From contig JAPTVL010000275.1 of the NCBI GenBank assembly GCA_028065725.1, positions 1-64,000 of the forward strand: a stretch of 64,000 nucleotides of DNA, given 5' to 3'. The notes beneath the pieces are model-generated. The model saw only the letters and a list, made by a program, of their open reading frames with translations, ran no database searches and had not been told where the DNA came from. The position numbers were made by a program, and so were the translations under genes. This stretch comes from Betaproteobacteria bacterium (lineage in GTDB: Bacteria > Pseudomonadota > Gammaproteobacteria > Burkholderiales > Rhodocyclaceae). Positions 36,070-44,747 of this stretch are shown here, piece after piece. Every line of letters starts with the position of its first letter. The first letter of the stretch is position 1.

Positions 36070-36381
36070 TTAATTGACCGGCCTTGGCTTGAGCTGTGTC
36101 CCTGGAATCGGGCTGACTTTCGCTCCCTTCGGCAGTTCCGGAATGTCCGACAAGTTCCCAATGTGCATTTCGACCACCCTGCCTTTGTCAAATCGCTGAA
36201 ACGGGACCTCGCCCGGCAGCAACAGCACCGGCAAGCACACCTGTTTGTATCGGGTGGCGCCTACCATAACGTCTCCCTCTTTGCAGTCCTCCGCATGGAC
36301 GCTACAGGCCATCAAGAGAGCCAGGAGCGCTATTGATGTGCGATATTTGTACATGCGCGGTTTTGTTTCCGGTGCTGCCAT
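36070..36381 (-). CDS. Hypothetical exported protein
   Basis: 103 residues. A hydrophobic stretch (SIALLALLMACSVHA) after a basic start looks like a signal peptide, perhaps cleaved after HAE; the cysteine could also make it a lipoprotein (LLMAC). GGGAGACG lies before the ATG at 36381; a second ATG (MYKYRTS) is at 36354. The mature part has paired cysteines (EDCKEGD and QVCLP). It lies between xseA' and xseB with short spacers, an odd position for an exported protein. Function unknown. Confidence 0.6.
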   Translation of the reverse strand: MAAPETKPRMYKYRTSIALLALLMACSVHAEDCKEGDVMVGATRYKQVCLPVLLLPGEVPFQRFDKGRVVEMHIGNLSDIPELPKGAKVSPIPGTQLKPRPVN

Positions 36382-36398
36382 GATTTTCGTCTCCCTGG

Positions 36399-36679
36399 TT
36401 ATTCGGTCACGGCGCCGACCTGGCCATCCGCAAACTGCAATTCGATTCGTTCGCCGGCGCCCAGCTGCGCTTTCCTCGTCACCGGTTTGCCATCACGATG
36501 CCGCGCAAGTACGAACCCTCGCTGCAGCGTCTTTTCGGGCCCGAGCCCCAACACAAACTCTGCGGATGCCTTCACGCGATCGCCAATATTTCGGACCGCG
36601 AGAAACGATCGGTCCCGAATCAGGCTGCGCTGGCCATCGATATCGGTCTCTACCGCAGCAACGTCGTTCGCCGCGGCCG
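36399..36679 (-). pseudogene. xseA: Exonuclease VII large subunit, C-terminal fragment
   Basis: About 93 residues are recognisable: VLGLGPEKTLQRGFVLARHRDGKPV and GAGERIELQFADGQVGAVTE match the very end of XseA. The nuclease domain and OB fold are missing. The frame continues upstream only as the antisense of a sirtuin fragment. The break point lies about 36680, where the opposite strand starts to encode sirtuin sequence. Confidence 0.75.
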
Positions 36680-37259
36680 CATGAATGACCTCGATTATGA
36701 ATGGCGAAGAATGAAAGTGATGCGTGCGCAGCCAAATTCCGCACACCTTGCAATTGCCGCCTTTGAAACAAGGGTGCCGCGATTGACGGTGGTTACCCAG
36801 AACGTGGATGACCTGCACGAGCGGGCCGGCAGTCGCGATGTGTTGCACCTGCACGGCCAACTGAATAGTCCCTTCTGCTTTGCCTGTCGGCGACCCGCCA
36901 TCTATCCGGACGCCATTCCCGATGAACCTGAAGGCGGCCGGCAGGTGGAACCACCTCGATGTTCTTGCGGCGGACGTATCCGACCGGGGGTTGTGTGGTT
37001 CGGCGAAATGCTTCCCAAAACTGAATGGGACGCAGCCAACGACGCCGCGAATCATTGTGATGTATTCCTGAGCATCGGAACATCGTCAGTCGTTCAGCCG
37101 GCAGCAAGCCTGACGATGATGGCAATTCAACGTGGTGCCATCACTATTCAGGTCAACCCAAATCCGACGGCTCTTGATGATCAGGTGACACTCAATCTGC
37201 CTGGGCCTGCGGGCCAGGTGTTGCCCGAGTTGGTCGAAACAATCTGGGGTGGTGAATAG
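36680..37259 (+). pseudogene. Sir2-type NAD-dependent deacylase, N-terminus lost
   Basis: About 193 residues. LTVVTQNVDDLHERAGS and VLHLHGQLNSPFCFAC (catalytic histidine and first zinc cysteines), CSCGGRIRPGVVWFGEMLP, IGTSSVVQPAASL and ITIQVNPNPT are all sirtuin blocks. The N-terminal GAGISxxSGIPxFR NAD-binding part is absent. An open frame upstream to 36498 is antisense to the xseA fragment and does not restore it. So this is a remnant left by recombination, unlikely to be active. Confidence 0.85.
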
Positions 37260-37340
37260 ATCGAGATTCGACCCGACACGTTATGTCGTACTGGTGTTCT
37301 AGCCTTCCTGCTGTGCCGCATAAATCCCCTATGGCAAATC

Positions 37341-37655
37341 GCATCAGGCTATGTCGATTTGGACAGGCTGACGTCTGGGTTCCAGCGCGGCGACTTGGTG
37401 GTCGTAGCTGGTAGGCCGGGAATGAAAAGGACTGAGTTGACGCTGGGTATCGCCGAGTATGTTGGTGTCGACCTTGCCTTGCCGGTCCTAATATTTACCC
37501 ACGATGTTTCAGCGCAGCAGTTCGCGGTGCGGGCAATTGCATCCCGGGCGCGGGTTGATTTGAACAAATTGCACTCTGGCCGGCTTGCCGACGATGAAGA
37601 GGAAAGGTTGAGAAAAGGACTGGAGTGCCTATGCATTAGTCCTGTGTCGGCTCAG
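37341..37655 (+). pseudogene. dnaB: DnaB-type replicative helicase fragment with broken P-loop
   Basis: YVDLDRLTSGFQRGDLVVVAGRP, then GRVDL-like spacing and LHSGRLADDEEERL, match the start of the DnaB C-terminal (RecA-like) domain. The P-loop reads GRPGMKRTEL where GRPSMGKT is expected, so ATP binding is likely lost. The similarity ends about 37655; the frame goes on to 37736 without family resemblance. Upstream N-terminal domain is missing. Confidence 0.7.
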
Positions 37656-37748
37656 GGCACGTTGTTGCCGCTGATGGATTCCGGGTGGTGGCTTTCTACC
37701 GCTCCCATCATTTTTTCTTCTCCTGCATCTTCTTGATGTGGCGATGTC

Positions 37749-39017
37749 CTAGCCAACATGGTGGTCGTCGTCCTGGTCGGGGTCCGACTGGTGGCCCCTG
37801 TGTTCGGCGACGAAGGCCACGCTGATGTTCTCCAGCGAGGGGCGAGATGCCTCGCTGTCCGGGAGGGACTGAACGGGGTGCGCGGGGGCGCCGTCCTGGG
37901 CCGGGCCTGGGCAATCCAGGCGCACCTCCACCAGGGTGCTCGCCGCCTCGCCGTCTGCTTTGCCTGCTGTCCAGTTCAGACGCGGCTGTCGCGGTTGTTT
38001 CGGCAACGTGGTGGATCCGGTGTACGCGCCCGCGATGCTGATGCGGCGGTGGCCGGCGATGTTGGATACCTTCTGCTGGGCTTCCTTCCACTTCTGCTCG
38101 TTGCCCTTGAAGATGTGGGAAAGCGTGATCCTGTTCTTGGAAGCGTAGGTGAGCTGCCGTACCGGGGACGGCGTGCCAGCTACCTCTTCGAAGATGTCAT
38201 TCAGGCGCTCGTGCCGCAGGCCGTGGGCGGTGACCCCGAGGGCTTTCTTGGTAATGCCGATTCGTTCCATCACATACTTGAAGCGGCGTAGGTTCTGCTC
38301 CAGGCTCTTGCCTGGGGGCGCGATTGCGCCGTCCCACCGGGACACTATCTTCTTGGCGGCGGCCACCACGTTTCGCTGCTTATCGCTCTCAATTGGGACC
38401 ATGCGCTCCTGACCGCCCTTGGTTCCGTTCCGGATCCGCAACTGATCGCCTTCATGGCACTGGTTGGGCCTGAATTGGATGGCTTCTTCCCGCCGGATCC
38501 CGAACGCTTCAATGACCTGCAGTTGCATGCCGACGTAAGGGTCGATTTCGGCGGCAAGGGCGGCGATCTTCGCCGGATCAATCCCTTTGGCACTCCAGGA
38601 TTTGTCCGTCGTGGCCACCGTCTTGCGCTTCAACCGCTCAGGGCTCTCCAGCGAGTAATGACGCGTGGGCAGCACCATGCCGTCCTTGCCAATCCACTTG
38701 CTCAGCGCGCGAAGGATGGAGAGCCGGTTCTGGATCGCCCCCGCCCCGACCCCGTCAGCCTTCCATTTTTCGACCAGGGCCTCGACGTGCTTGCCGCGCA
38801 GCGAATACACGCTCTTGATGCCGTAGCCCATTTCGCGGATCTGCCGCATGCACATAAAGAGGATTTCTTCGCGCGCATCGAGCGTTCGGTCGCTGATTGG
38901 CTTCGGCTTGCGCTTACCCGAAGAGACGCGCCCCTTCAGCTGCAGGAGGTTCGTCAATTCGCGTTTCCAATCCCCCGGTGCTACACCGGGTTGCTGCTGA
39001 TTGTCCTGGTGGGACAT
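37749..39017 (-). CDS. Tyrosine-type integrase of an integrative element
   Basis: 422 residues from the ATG at 39017, chosen because AAGGAG lies 9 bases before it; a longer frame to 39116 exists. WKRELTNLLQLKGRVSSGKRKP, KHVEALVEKWKADGVGAGAIQNRLSI and IEAFGIRREEAIQFRP form the N-terminal and first catalytic part (arginine). NGTKGGQERMVP, VTAHGLRHERL (HxLR) and GHRRISIAGAYTGS (HxxI...Y) form the catalytic core of a tyrosine recombinase. The protein has a long C-terminal tail rich in charged residues. It probably integrates or excises the surrounding element. It is related to the truncated integrase at 23242-23700. Confidence 0.85.
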   Translation of the reverse strand: MSHQDNQQQPGVAPGDWKRELTNLLQLKGRVSSGKRKPKPISDRTLDAREEILFMCMRQIREMGYGIKSVYSLRGKHVEALVEKWKADGVGAGAIQNRLSILRALSKWIGKDGMVLPTRHYSLESPERLKRKTVATTDKSWSAKGIDPAKIAALAAEIDPYVGMQLQVIEAFGIRREEAIQFRPNQCHEGDQLRIRNGTKGGQERMVPIESDKQRNVVAAAKKIVSRWDGAIAPPGKSLEQNLRRFKYVMERIGITKKALGVTAHGLRHERLNDIFEEVAGTPSPVRQLTYASKNRITLSHIFKGNEQKWKEAQQKVSNIAGHRRISIAGAYTGSTTLPKQPRQPRLNWTAGKADGEAASTLVEVRLDCPGPAQDGAPAHPVQSLPDSEASRPSLENISVAFVAEHRGHQSDPDQDDDHHVG

Positions 39018-39753
39018 TTCCTGCGCTCCTTTTGGTTGTTGCTCGCCAGCACCACCTGGTTCGCTCCCGTCTTCATCTGCCTGTCCTACATGGATCGCGG
39101 GTTTCGGGCTTCCCAATCTCCATCACGCTCCCGGCCATCACCAGGTTTCCGGCTGCGCGCTGCCGGTTTTAGTCTCGCTCGTCCGTAAGAAACTTCACGC
39201 CCCGACCACCCCCTGTTTCCAAGTGTGTGGTTCGAATCTCCGTGAGGAGTAACGGCGCCCAGGTAGAAGGGGCGCCGATGGCGGTGTGCTGATGAACTCG
39301 TCAGCACTACAAGTTGGTTGCATTGCCCGTCCCGACTTCTCCCCTGCGAACAGGGAGGGTGACGTTTCGACCTCTACCACCTCCGGCTTACGCCGTTTGT
39401 TCTAGCCAAGAACAAGGATGGTCTTCGCCGACCGGTGCGCTCGCGCGTCCGTTCTGCGGTTTGTGATGCGATCCCCGGAGGGATTAGGTCGATGCGATGC
39501 TTGGAGTTTTTGGCTGTGCCCGTGCAACTGATGGAGTGGTCGGGCTCGAACAAACCTGTCGGTTTGTGAGTGCGATGAATCTCAATCTGTGAGTGGCTTC
39601 TGTCTTGCGACAGAGGTGAGGAACTCCCGCTCCTCATTCGTTGATCCTTTACTGCTTGGTGCGCCGCCGTGGATGGTGCCAGTGCGGTGGATCAACTGTT
39701 CAGTCCGTTGCGGACCTTGTTTGTGTCTGCTGTTTTATCCCGACAGCTCGGGG
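39018..39753. other. Long leader/upstream region of the integrase
   Basis: About 735 bases with no supported gene. It contains GGCGCC-type short hairpins around 39253-39280 and a TTCGAAT word near 39230 that is not part of a tRNA. A comparable long gene-free leader precedes the other integrase of this family (23701-24100), including an AGGGGCGCCG word in both. Confidence 0.5.
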
Positions 39754-40260
39754 TCAGATGACAGGTGCGAATTTACTGATTGGAATTGGAGTTGTCAACG
39801 GGTATTTATTCGTCCTTTTTTGTCCAACGGGGACTTTCACTGGCCAATTCTCACGCGCGCTGCCCGCCATTGCTGGAAGTGCGCCTACCTCACTGGCCGA
39901 CACTCGGCGGTGAAACTCAGACGGCATTCTCTCTTCACTCTCCATTTTTGAGATTTGAGCGATGACGAGTAGTGCCGCTTTCCCTAAATCGTAGGCCGTA
40001 CGGTCGGATTTGTGCCCACGATCCATCTGCGACAGCCGCTTCTGTCGACCCAGATCGGCGTTCGTTGCCAAACAGGCTTGTTGGTGGTGGCGACCAGCGC
40101 GCACCGAGAAAAGAGCACCAAGAGCCTTGACGATCCACGGACGTCTCAGCACTCTAACCATCCCGCGGAAATACTGTTCTATCTCGCTTGGAACGCGGGC
40201 CGAAACGTGCGACACCGAGGGCGTACCGCGAGCGTACCGCTGCCATACAGCTCTGGACAT
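39754..40260 (-). CDS. Possible hypothetical protein
   Basis: 168 residues from the ATG at 40260 (MSRAVWQRYARG); the frame is open to a GTG at 40374. The sequence looks protein-like (ARVPSEIEQYFRGMVRVLRRP; AAYDLGKAALLVIAQ-like helix near the middle) and basic. No family is recognised and no clear ribosome binding site is seen. It could be a regulatory protein of the integrative element, divergently placed to the ParM-like gene, or a spurious frame. Confidence 0.4.
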   Translation of the reverse strand: MSRAVWQRYARGTPSVSHVSARVPSEIEQYFRGMVRVLRRPWIVKALGALFSVRAGRHHQQACLATNADLGRQKRLSQMDRGHKSDRTAYDLGKAALLVIAQISKMESEERMPSEFHRRVSASEVGALPAMAGSARENWPVKVPVGQKRTNKYPLTTPIPISKFAPVI

Positions 40261-40485
40261 ATTTGCTGACCGAGAGTCGACGAACGACCAATAAATACTG
40301 TTGCAGTACCGAGGTCGCACAGTGACCGCACCGTGGCCGCCCGCTTCCAGCGCCTCCCCATACTGCCGCCACACCGCTCAAGATTTCTCCGCCTCCAATC
40401 GACCTGTTTTCTGCACTTTGACCACGCGCTTTTTCAGTGGCGCTCGCGGAAACTATGTCCATCATCAACCACGGAGACCTCACAC

Positions 40486-41532
40486 ATGAAACCAATCGTT
40501 CGCGCCATCGATGTCGGCTACGGCAACACCAAGTTCGTAGTCCTTCGCCAATCCGGCGGCGAGACGCACTGCGGCCTGTTTCCTTCCATTGCTCCCCATG
40601 CGTCTTCAACCGGCGACCTGGGCGCCGGAATATTTCAGCGGAGGAATACGGCCGTTATCGAAGTCAATGGGGTGTCCTACGAAGTCGGCAAGGATGCTGA
40701 GTTGGCGAAGGATGCGAGTTATGGCCGCATCCTCGATCCCGACTTTGCTTTGACCGACACATACATCGCGTTGGCGCGAGGTGCGATGTACTACATGGGC
40801 GTCGACAGGATTGACGTCTTGGTGGTTGGGCTGCCGGTCAATGCCCACAAATCCAAGAGCGCCGAACTCGAAAAGCGAATGGTTGGCGAGCACATCATCC
40901 CCGCCCCTCGCACCGGTGGAATTGCGCAAACCCGTGTGGTCAAGGTTGACCAGGTTCGCGTGCTCCCCCAACCGATTGGCGCTTTCTTCGACTATTCGAC
41001 TCGCGAGAACCGGCTGCAGAGGATGCGCAAGGAGATGAATCTGGTGATCGACCCCGGTTATTTCACGCTGGACTGGGTGGTGGCCCAAGGCGTCAAGATT
41101 GTAGACGCCCGCAGTGGCGCGCACAGCGGCGGGATGTCGGCGGTCCTGGCGGCAATGGGTGAAGCCATAAACCGTGACATCGGCGAGCAGTTGCCGGACT
41201 TCAACGGCATCGACGACGCCATGCGCTTCGGCACGAACCCCCGTTTCTTTGGCCGGGAATACGACCTCGCAAAGTATCTCCCCCTCGGCAAGGATAGGGC
41301 CCGCCAGTTCATGGCGGTGTTGGCGAACAAGGTTGGCCCGGCAGCCGACATCAACAACATCCTGCTGGCGGGCGGCGGTGCTGAGTTCTTCCTTGATCTG
41401 GTAGCCGAGAAGTTTCCCAAACACAAGATCCAAATCACCCCCGATCCGGTGTATGCCAACGTGCGGGGCTTCCAGTTTGCCGGCGAGACGTGGGCGAGTC
41501 AGAGCGGCACCCCTTCAGTGGCGGCGGCGTAA
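40486..41532 (+). CDS. parM: ParM/StbA-like plasmid segregation actin
   Basis: 348 residues. AIDVGYGNTKFVV (phosphate 1 loop), VVGLPVNAHKS, NLVIDPGYFTLDWVV (phosphate 2) and ILLAGGGAEFF (adenosine motif) define an actin-like ATPase of the ParM type. Such proteins polymerise and push plasmid copies apart, guided by a DNA-bound adaptor. The ATG at 40486 follows GGAGA. The next gene is the best candidate for the adaptor. Its presence indicates plasmid or integrative-element maintenance functions. Confidence 0.88.
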   Translation: MKPIVRAIDVGYGNTKFVVLRQSGGETHCGLFPSIAPHASSTGDLGAGIFQRRNTAVIEVNGVSYEVGKDAELAKDASYGRILDPDFALTDTYIALARGAMYYMGVDRIDVLVVGLPVNAHKSKSAELEKRMVGEHIIPAPRTGGIAQTRVVKVDQVRVLPQPIGAFFDYSTRENRLQRMRKEMNLVIDPGYFTLDWVVAQGVKIVDARSGAHSGGMSAVLAAMGEAINRDIGEQLPDFNGIDDAMRFGTNPRFFGREYDLAKYLPLGKDRARQFMAVLANKVGPAADINNILLAGGGAEFFLDLVAEKFPKHKIQITPDPVYANVRGFQFAGETWASQSGTPSVAAA

Positions 41533-41556
41533 CCCACCGGACCCAGGCTGATATCC

Positions 41557-42135
41557 ATGTCCAAATCTGAATATCGGATCACCGCCAAGGTGAGCGCGAG
41601 CGAAATGCCCGCGCTATATCGCTATCTCGAGAACCTCAATCTTCGGACGATCCATGGTCGCGCGATGCTTTGCATCATCATCGATCGGGCGGTTGCGCTT
41701 ACGCCGACCGACAAAGCGCGGTACGGGTCTGCCTTGTTTGGCGCGCTGCGAAGCAGTGAGCCGGGTACCGGGCGGCGACGCCTGGCCCTCTCCATCACGC
41801 GCGACGAGCATCCCAGCACCATGGATAACTTGGAGCAGCTTCGTGTTGATCCCGTAAAGAATTCCGGGTTCCTGCATCTGATGGAGGTGGCTGCCGGGTT
41901 GCTGTATCTCGATTCTCTGGGGATGCCAGCCGCCGCACCATTGTCGGCGCCACCCGCCGCTCCTGTTCCTCCGGTCGCGGCTCCCGCGGTCGCAGTTCCT
42001 CCGAAGACAGCGCCGGCAATCCCTCCAGAACGGCCAGAGATCCACGACGCGCATGACATCATTTCGTCGTCGGATCGGGGCGGCGGTAATCAGCCGCTAC
42101 AAACAGCCGATGTGGCCGAACTGATGGGTGCCTGA
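41557..42135 (+). CDS. Probable partner of the ParM-like actin
   Basis: 192 residues, 24 bases behind parM. Residues 1-130 are a compact domain (YRITAKVSASEMPALYRYLE, RAMLCIIIDRAVALTP). Then comes a proline-alanine-rich linker (about 130-165) and a short acidic C-terminal tail ending LQTADVAELMGA. ParR adaptors have a DNA-binding N-terminus and a C-terminal peptide that contacts ParM filaments, so the layout fits. No direct ParR sequence motif is recognised; the function is inferred from position and layout. Confidence 0.65.
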   Translation: MSKSEYRITAKVSASEMPALYRYLENLNLRTIHGRAMLCIIIDRAVALTPTDKARYGSALFGALRSSEPGTGRRRLALSITRDEHPSTMDNLEQLRVDPVKNSGFLHLMEVAAGLLYLDSLGMPAAAPLSAPPAAPVPPVAAPAVAVPPKTAPAIPPERPEIHDAHDIISSSDRGGGNQPLQTADVAELMGA

Positions 42136-42218
42136 AATGCGTCAAACTTCATTTCCCCTCTTGAATTTCGATTCGACTCTGGTAAATCTGTCTCCAACAT
42201 CAAGAAGGAGTACGCAGC

Positions 42219-42389
42219 ATGTCGATTCTGAAGGCAACTTTTGGCGTTCCGCGCGAGGCGCGTTCGGACGAGTTCTATCGCAACAACCGGTGGATGGGAC
42301 AGACACCTGCCGAGGCCCGCTTCGTTCGCACAGTTCGCGTCGTTCTGCTGCTGGCTGCCTGCGGGTTGGCCTATTTCTGGTTGCGGTAA
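42219..42389 (+). CDS. Small membrane protein (56 aa)
   Basis: Begins MSILKATFGVPREARSDEFY; a perfect AAGGAG lies 8 bases upstream. The C-terminal third is one membrane helix (VVLLLAACGLAYFWLR), so the protein is probably C-tail anchored with its N-terminus in the cytoplasm. It follows the ParM partner gene by 83 bases. No family is recognised, but the good start signal makes it a credible gene. Confidence 0.6.
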   Translation: MSILKATFGVPREARSDEFYRNNRWMGQTPAEARFVRTVRVVLLLAACGLAYFWLR

Positions 42390-42431
42390 TCGTCGGCGAG
42401 GCCAACCTCGCACAACGCGCCGGCACTCCAG

Positions 42432-42650
42432 TTATTTAACTCGAGATAAGACCGCGCGGCGACGCGTCGGAGCGTGGGAATTCTCCAGAGCACGAAAAAC
42501 CTCCTGCGCTTCATCACTGTTTCGATCCGTGGCCCAGAGCTGAAAAGCGCGTCGGAGGAAGGCATCCCTATCCACTTCAACCGAGGTCAAAGGGGCGGGT
42601 TTGCGTCGCCAAGGTGGCAGCAGATTTTCGAGAAATTGACCGATCTTCAT
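42432..42650 (-). CDS. Small hypothetical protein
   Basis: 72 residues, soluble, charged: MKIGQFLENLLPPWRRKPAP followed by a helix (DRDAFLRRAFQLWATDRNSDEAQEVFRAL). AGGAAAA lies upstream of the ATG. It lies behind the AAA ATPase gene in the same direction and may be the end of that operon (52-base gap). Function unknown. Confidence 0.5.
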   Translation of the reverse strand: MKIGQFLENLLPPWRRKPAPLTSVEVDRDAFLRRAFQLWATDRNSDEAQEVFRALENSHAPTRRRAVLSRVK

Positions 42651-42701
42651 AATTGGGATTTTCCTGTGTGGATTTAGATAGCAATACTCGGATCAAATTC
42701 T

Positions 42702-44747
42702 TCAGCTTCTGCAAGTACCCAATTCTGAAGTTTTCGCCAATCCGCCAATGACAGCGATACGTGCCTTTTCAAGATCCGTTTGGCTCACGATTTGCGAGGA
42801 CGAATTGCCCAGCGCGCGGCCGACCATGATGTTGACCGCCTGCTGCAAGATGGCCTGAATGTTGGCCGGCGACTCGCCTTCCAGCAGCCCCGCCATCACC
42901 GCCGGCGTCAGGGCCGGCTCGAACTTGGCGCCTGACTTCGCCATCCATTGCCCGACAATCTTAGCCACCGTCTGCACGTCCGGATTCTCGAACCAAATCT
43001 TCTCCGTGAAACGCCCGCCCCGAAGCGCCGCCGCGTCCATGGTTTCCGGCGCATTGACTGCCGCCGCCCACAGGATGTCGTGCACCTTGCCGCCCACACC
43101 CTCCATGCCGGTCAGTAGCTTGTTGGTGATCGAGGCGCTATAGGTGCTACCGGCGCGGCGATCGGAGAACACGTCGTCCGCTTCGTCGACGAAGACGATG
43201 CACGGGCGGGCGTTCCTCGCCTTGGCGATCAGTTCGTCGATGTTCTTGCCGTCCGCAATGAGGTCGGCGCCGCTGCGAGTGAGCAACGGCCAGCCCGTCG
43301 TCTTGGACAGGGCGCGAACTGCCAGCGTCTTGCCGGTGCCCGGAGGGCCGGCCAGCAGCAGGCCGCTCGGCACCGAGCCCCCCATGCGCTCGATCTCCTC
43401 GATGGACAGCATGCGCGTGGCGACACCCATTAGCGCCGACTTCTGGGCTTCCGGCATGTGCAGTTGATCCAGCACCGGCGTGTTCTCGGCCAGACGCTCG
43501 CCCAGGCTGCCTTGCATCGTGCGCATCGCGGCCTGCAAGTCCTGATAGCTCAAACTGCGTACCTTGCGCTTCCTGGCTTGACGGACAGCCTCATCCACCA
43601 CGGCACGGATACGGGCCACGGAGAAACCCTCCCAACGCTTTACGGCCTGAGCGACGGCGGTCGCCTCGCACACCACCCGGCTGTCCGAACCGGACAGCGC
43701 CTTCCTGATGAGGGCGCGGCGAGCCGCGGCGTCCGGCGCCGGCACCTGAATCTTGAAATCAACCCGCCCTTCGCGCACGGCAGCACCGTCCAGTCGATCA
43801 ACGAAGTTCGTGGCCATGATGATCACCACGCCGGTTCCCCGCACATTGCCTAGCTCGGTCAGGATCTGGTTAGTGGTCTTTGGGCCTTCCTCGCTGGTGG
43901 TACCGGAGCTGCTGCGGTCGAGGATCACGCTGTCCACTTCGTCCATGAACAGGACGCACGGCGCCTGCGCGCGGGCATCCTTGAACAGGGTGACGATGTT
44001 TTCAGTGGTGTTGTTCACCCATCTGGACCCCACCGAGCCAAAGGACATCTTGATGATCGGCAGCTTGAGCGAACCCGCCACGCCCTCAGCGAACACGGTC
44101 TTGCCGTTGCCCGGCTCGCCGTGCAGCAGAATACCGTTGCGCGCCTGGCCGCGCAGGGCGCCCTTCTTGTCCTTGCGCAGGATCTGCTTGGCCTCGGTTG
44201 CGGCCGTCAGCAGGGTGTCTTTCAGGTCCTGCATCCCGGCCAGATCATCGAGCGTGTGCTCGGCGCGTTCAGCCTCGTAGGTGAACCCAGGCGCGGCGTC
44301 ATCGTCGCCCTCGTCGGCCGCGCCGCGCGATACCAGGATGGCGGCTTTGGACAAGTTGATCATCTTGCCCTCGGGATTGAGGGTCTTCATGCGGAACTTG
44401 ACCACGAAATGCGTGACCACCATCAGGCCGGCCAGTACCCAGACCAGCCAGTATTCCTTCGGCAGCACCACCGCCGCCGGCACCAGGCAGAGCGTCGCCG
44501 CGGTCAAGACCATCCGGGCTTCGGCCGCGCTGTCATTGGTGTTGAGGATCGCCAGCGCCAGAAGGATGAGCGCATTGAAACAGGCGGGAGCGACCACCAG
44601 CGCCATGAAGGTGTACTGGAACACAGCCGACTCGGCGCCGGGATCGCTGTTGGCGAAGAAAAGGATGGCGGCCGCAAGCCAGCAGGGCACCAGAAGGAAG
44701 ATAGTGGCGCTGCGGCAGGCACGCAAAACGGCAGTCAAGTTATCCAT
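42702..44747 (-). CDS. Membrane-anchored tandem AAA ATPase
   Basis: About 681 residues. Residues 1-120 hold about four membrane segments. Two AAA modules follow: GEPGNGKT (about 210-217) with VLFMDEVDS, and GPPGTGKT (about 467-474) with IVFVDEADD. FtsH/Cdc48-type features (NQILTELGNVRG, MATNFVDRLDGAAVREGR) are clear in the first. No protease domain follows, so it is likely an unfoldase or remodelling machine at the inner membrane. The ATG at 44747 overlaps the end of the small upstream gene. I do not recognise a named family for the whole architecture. Confidence 0.85.
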   Translation of the reverse strand: MDNLTAVLRACRSATIFLLVPCWLAAAILFFANSDPGAESAVFQYTFMALVVAPACFNALILLALAILNTNDSAAEARMVLTAATLCLVPAAVVLPKEYWLVWVLAGLMVVTHFVVKFRMKTLNPEGKMINLSKAAILVSRGAADEGDDDAAPGFTYEAERAEHTLDDLAGMQDLKDTLLTAATEAKQILRKDKKGALRGQARNGILLHGEPGNGKTVFAEGVAGSLKLPIIKMSFGSVGSRWVNNTTENIVTLFKDARAQAPCVLFMDEVDSVILDRSSSGTTSEEGPKTTNQILTELGNVRGTGVVIIMATNFVDRLDGAAVREGRVDFKIQVPAPDAAARRALIRKALSGSDSRVVCEATAVAQAVKRWEGFSVARIRAVVDEAVRQARKRKVRSLSYQDLQAAMRTMQGSLGERLAENTPVLDQLHMPEAQKSALMGVATRMLSIEEIERMGGSVPSGLLLAGPPGTGKTLAVRALSKTTGWPLLTRSGADLIADGKNIDELIAKARNARPCIVFVDEADDVFSDRRAGSTYSASITNKLLTGMEGVGGKVHDILWAAAVNAPETMDAAALRGGRFTEKIWFENPDVQTVAKIVGQWMAKSGAKFEPALTPAVMAGLLEGESPANIQAILQQAVNIMVGRALGNSSSQIVSQTDLEKARIAVIGGLAKTSELGTCRS

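Noticed and set aside
36498..36679. Open frame in front of the sirtuin fragment that would extend it to 253 residues.
   Set aside because: This part is antisense to the xseA fragment and has none of the sirtuin NAD-binding motifs.
39222..39250. GGTTCGAATCTCC looked like the T-arm of a tRNA that could be an integrase attachment site.
   Set aside because: The flanking bases do not pair as a T stem, and no anticodon arm, D arm or acceptor stem can be folded around it.
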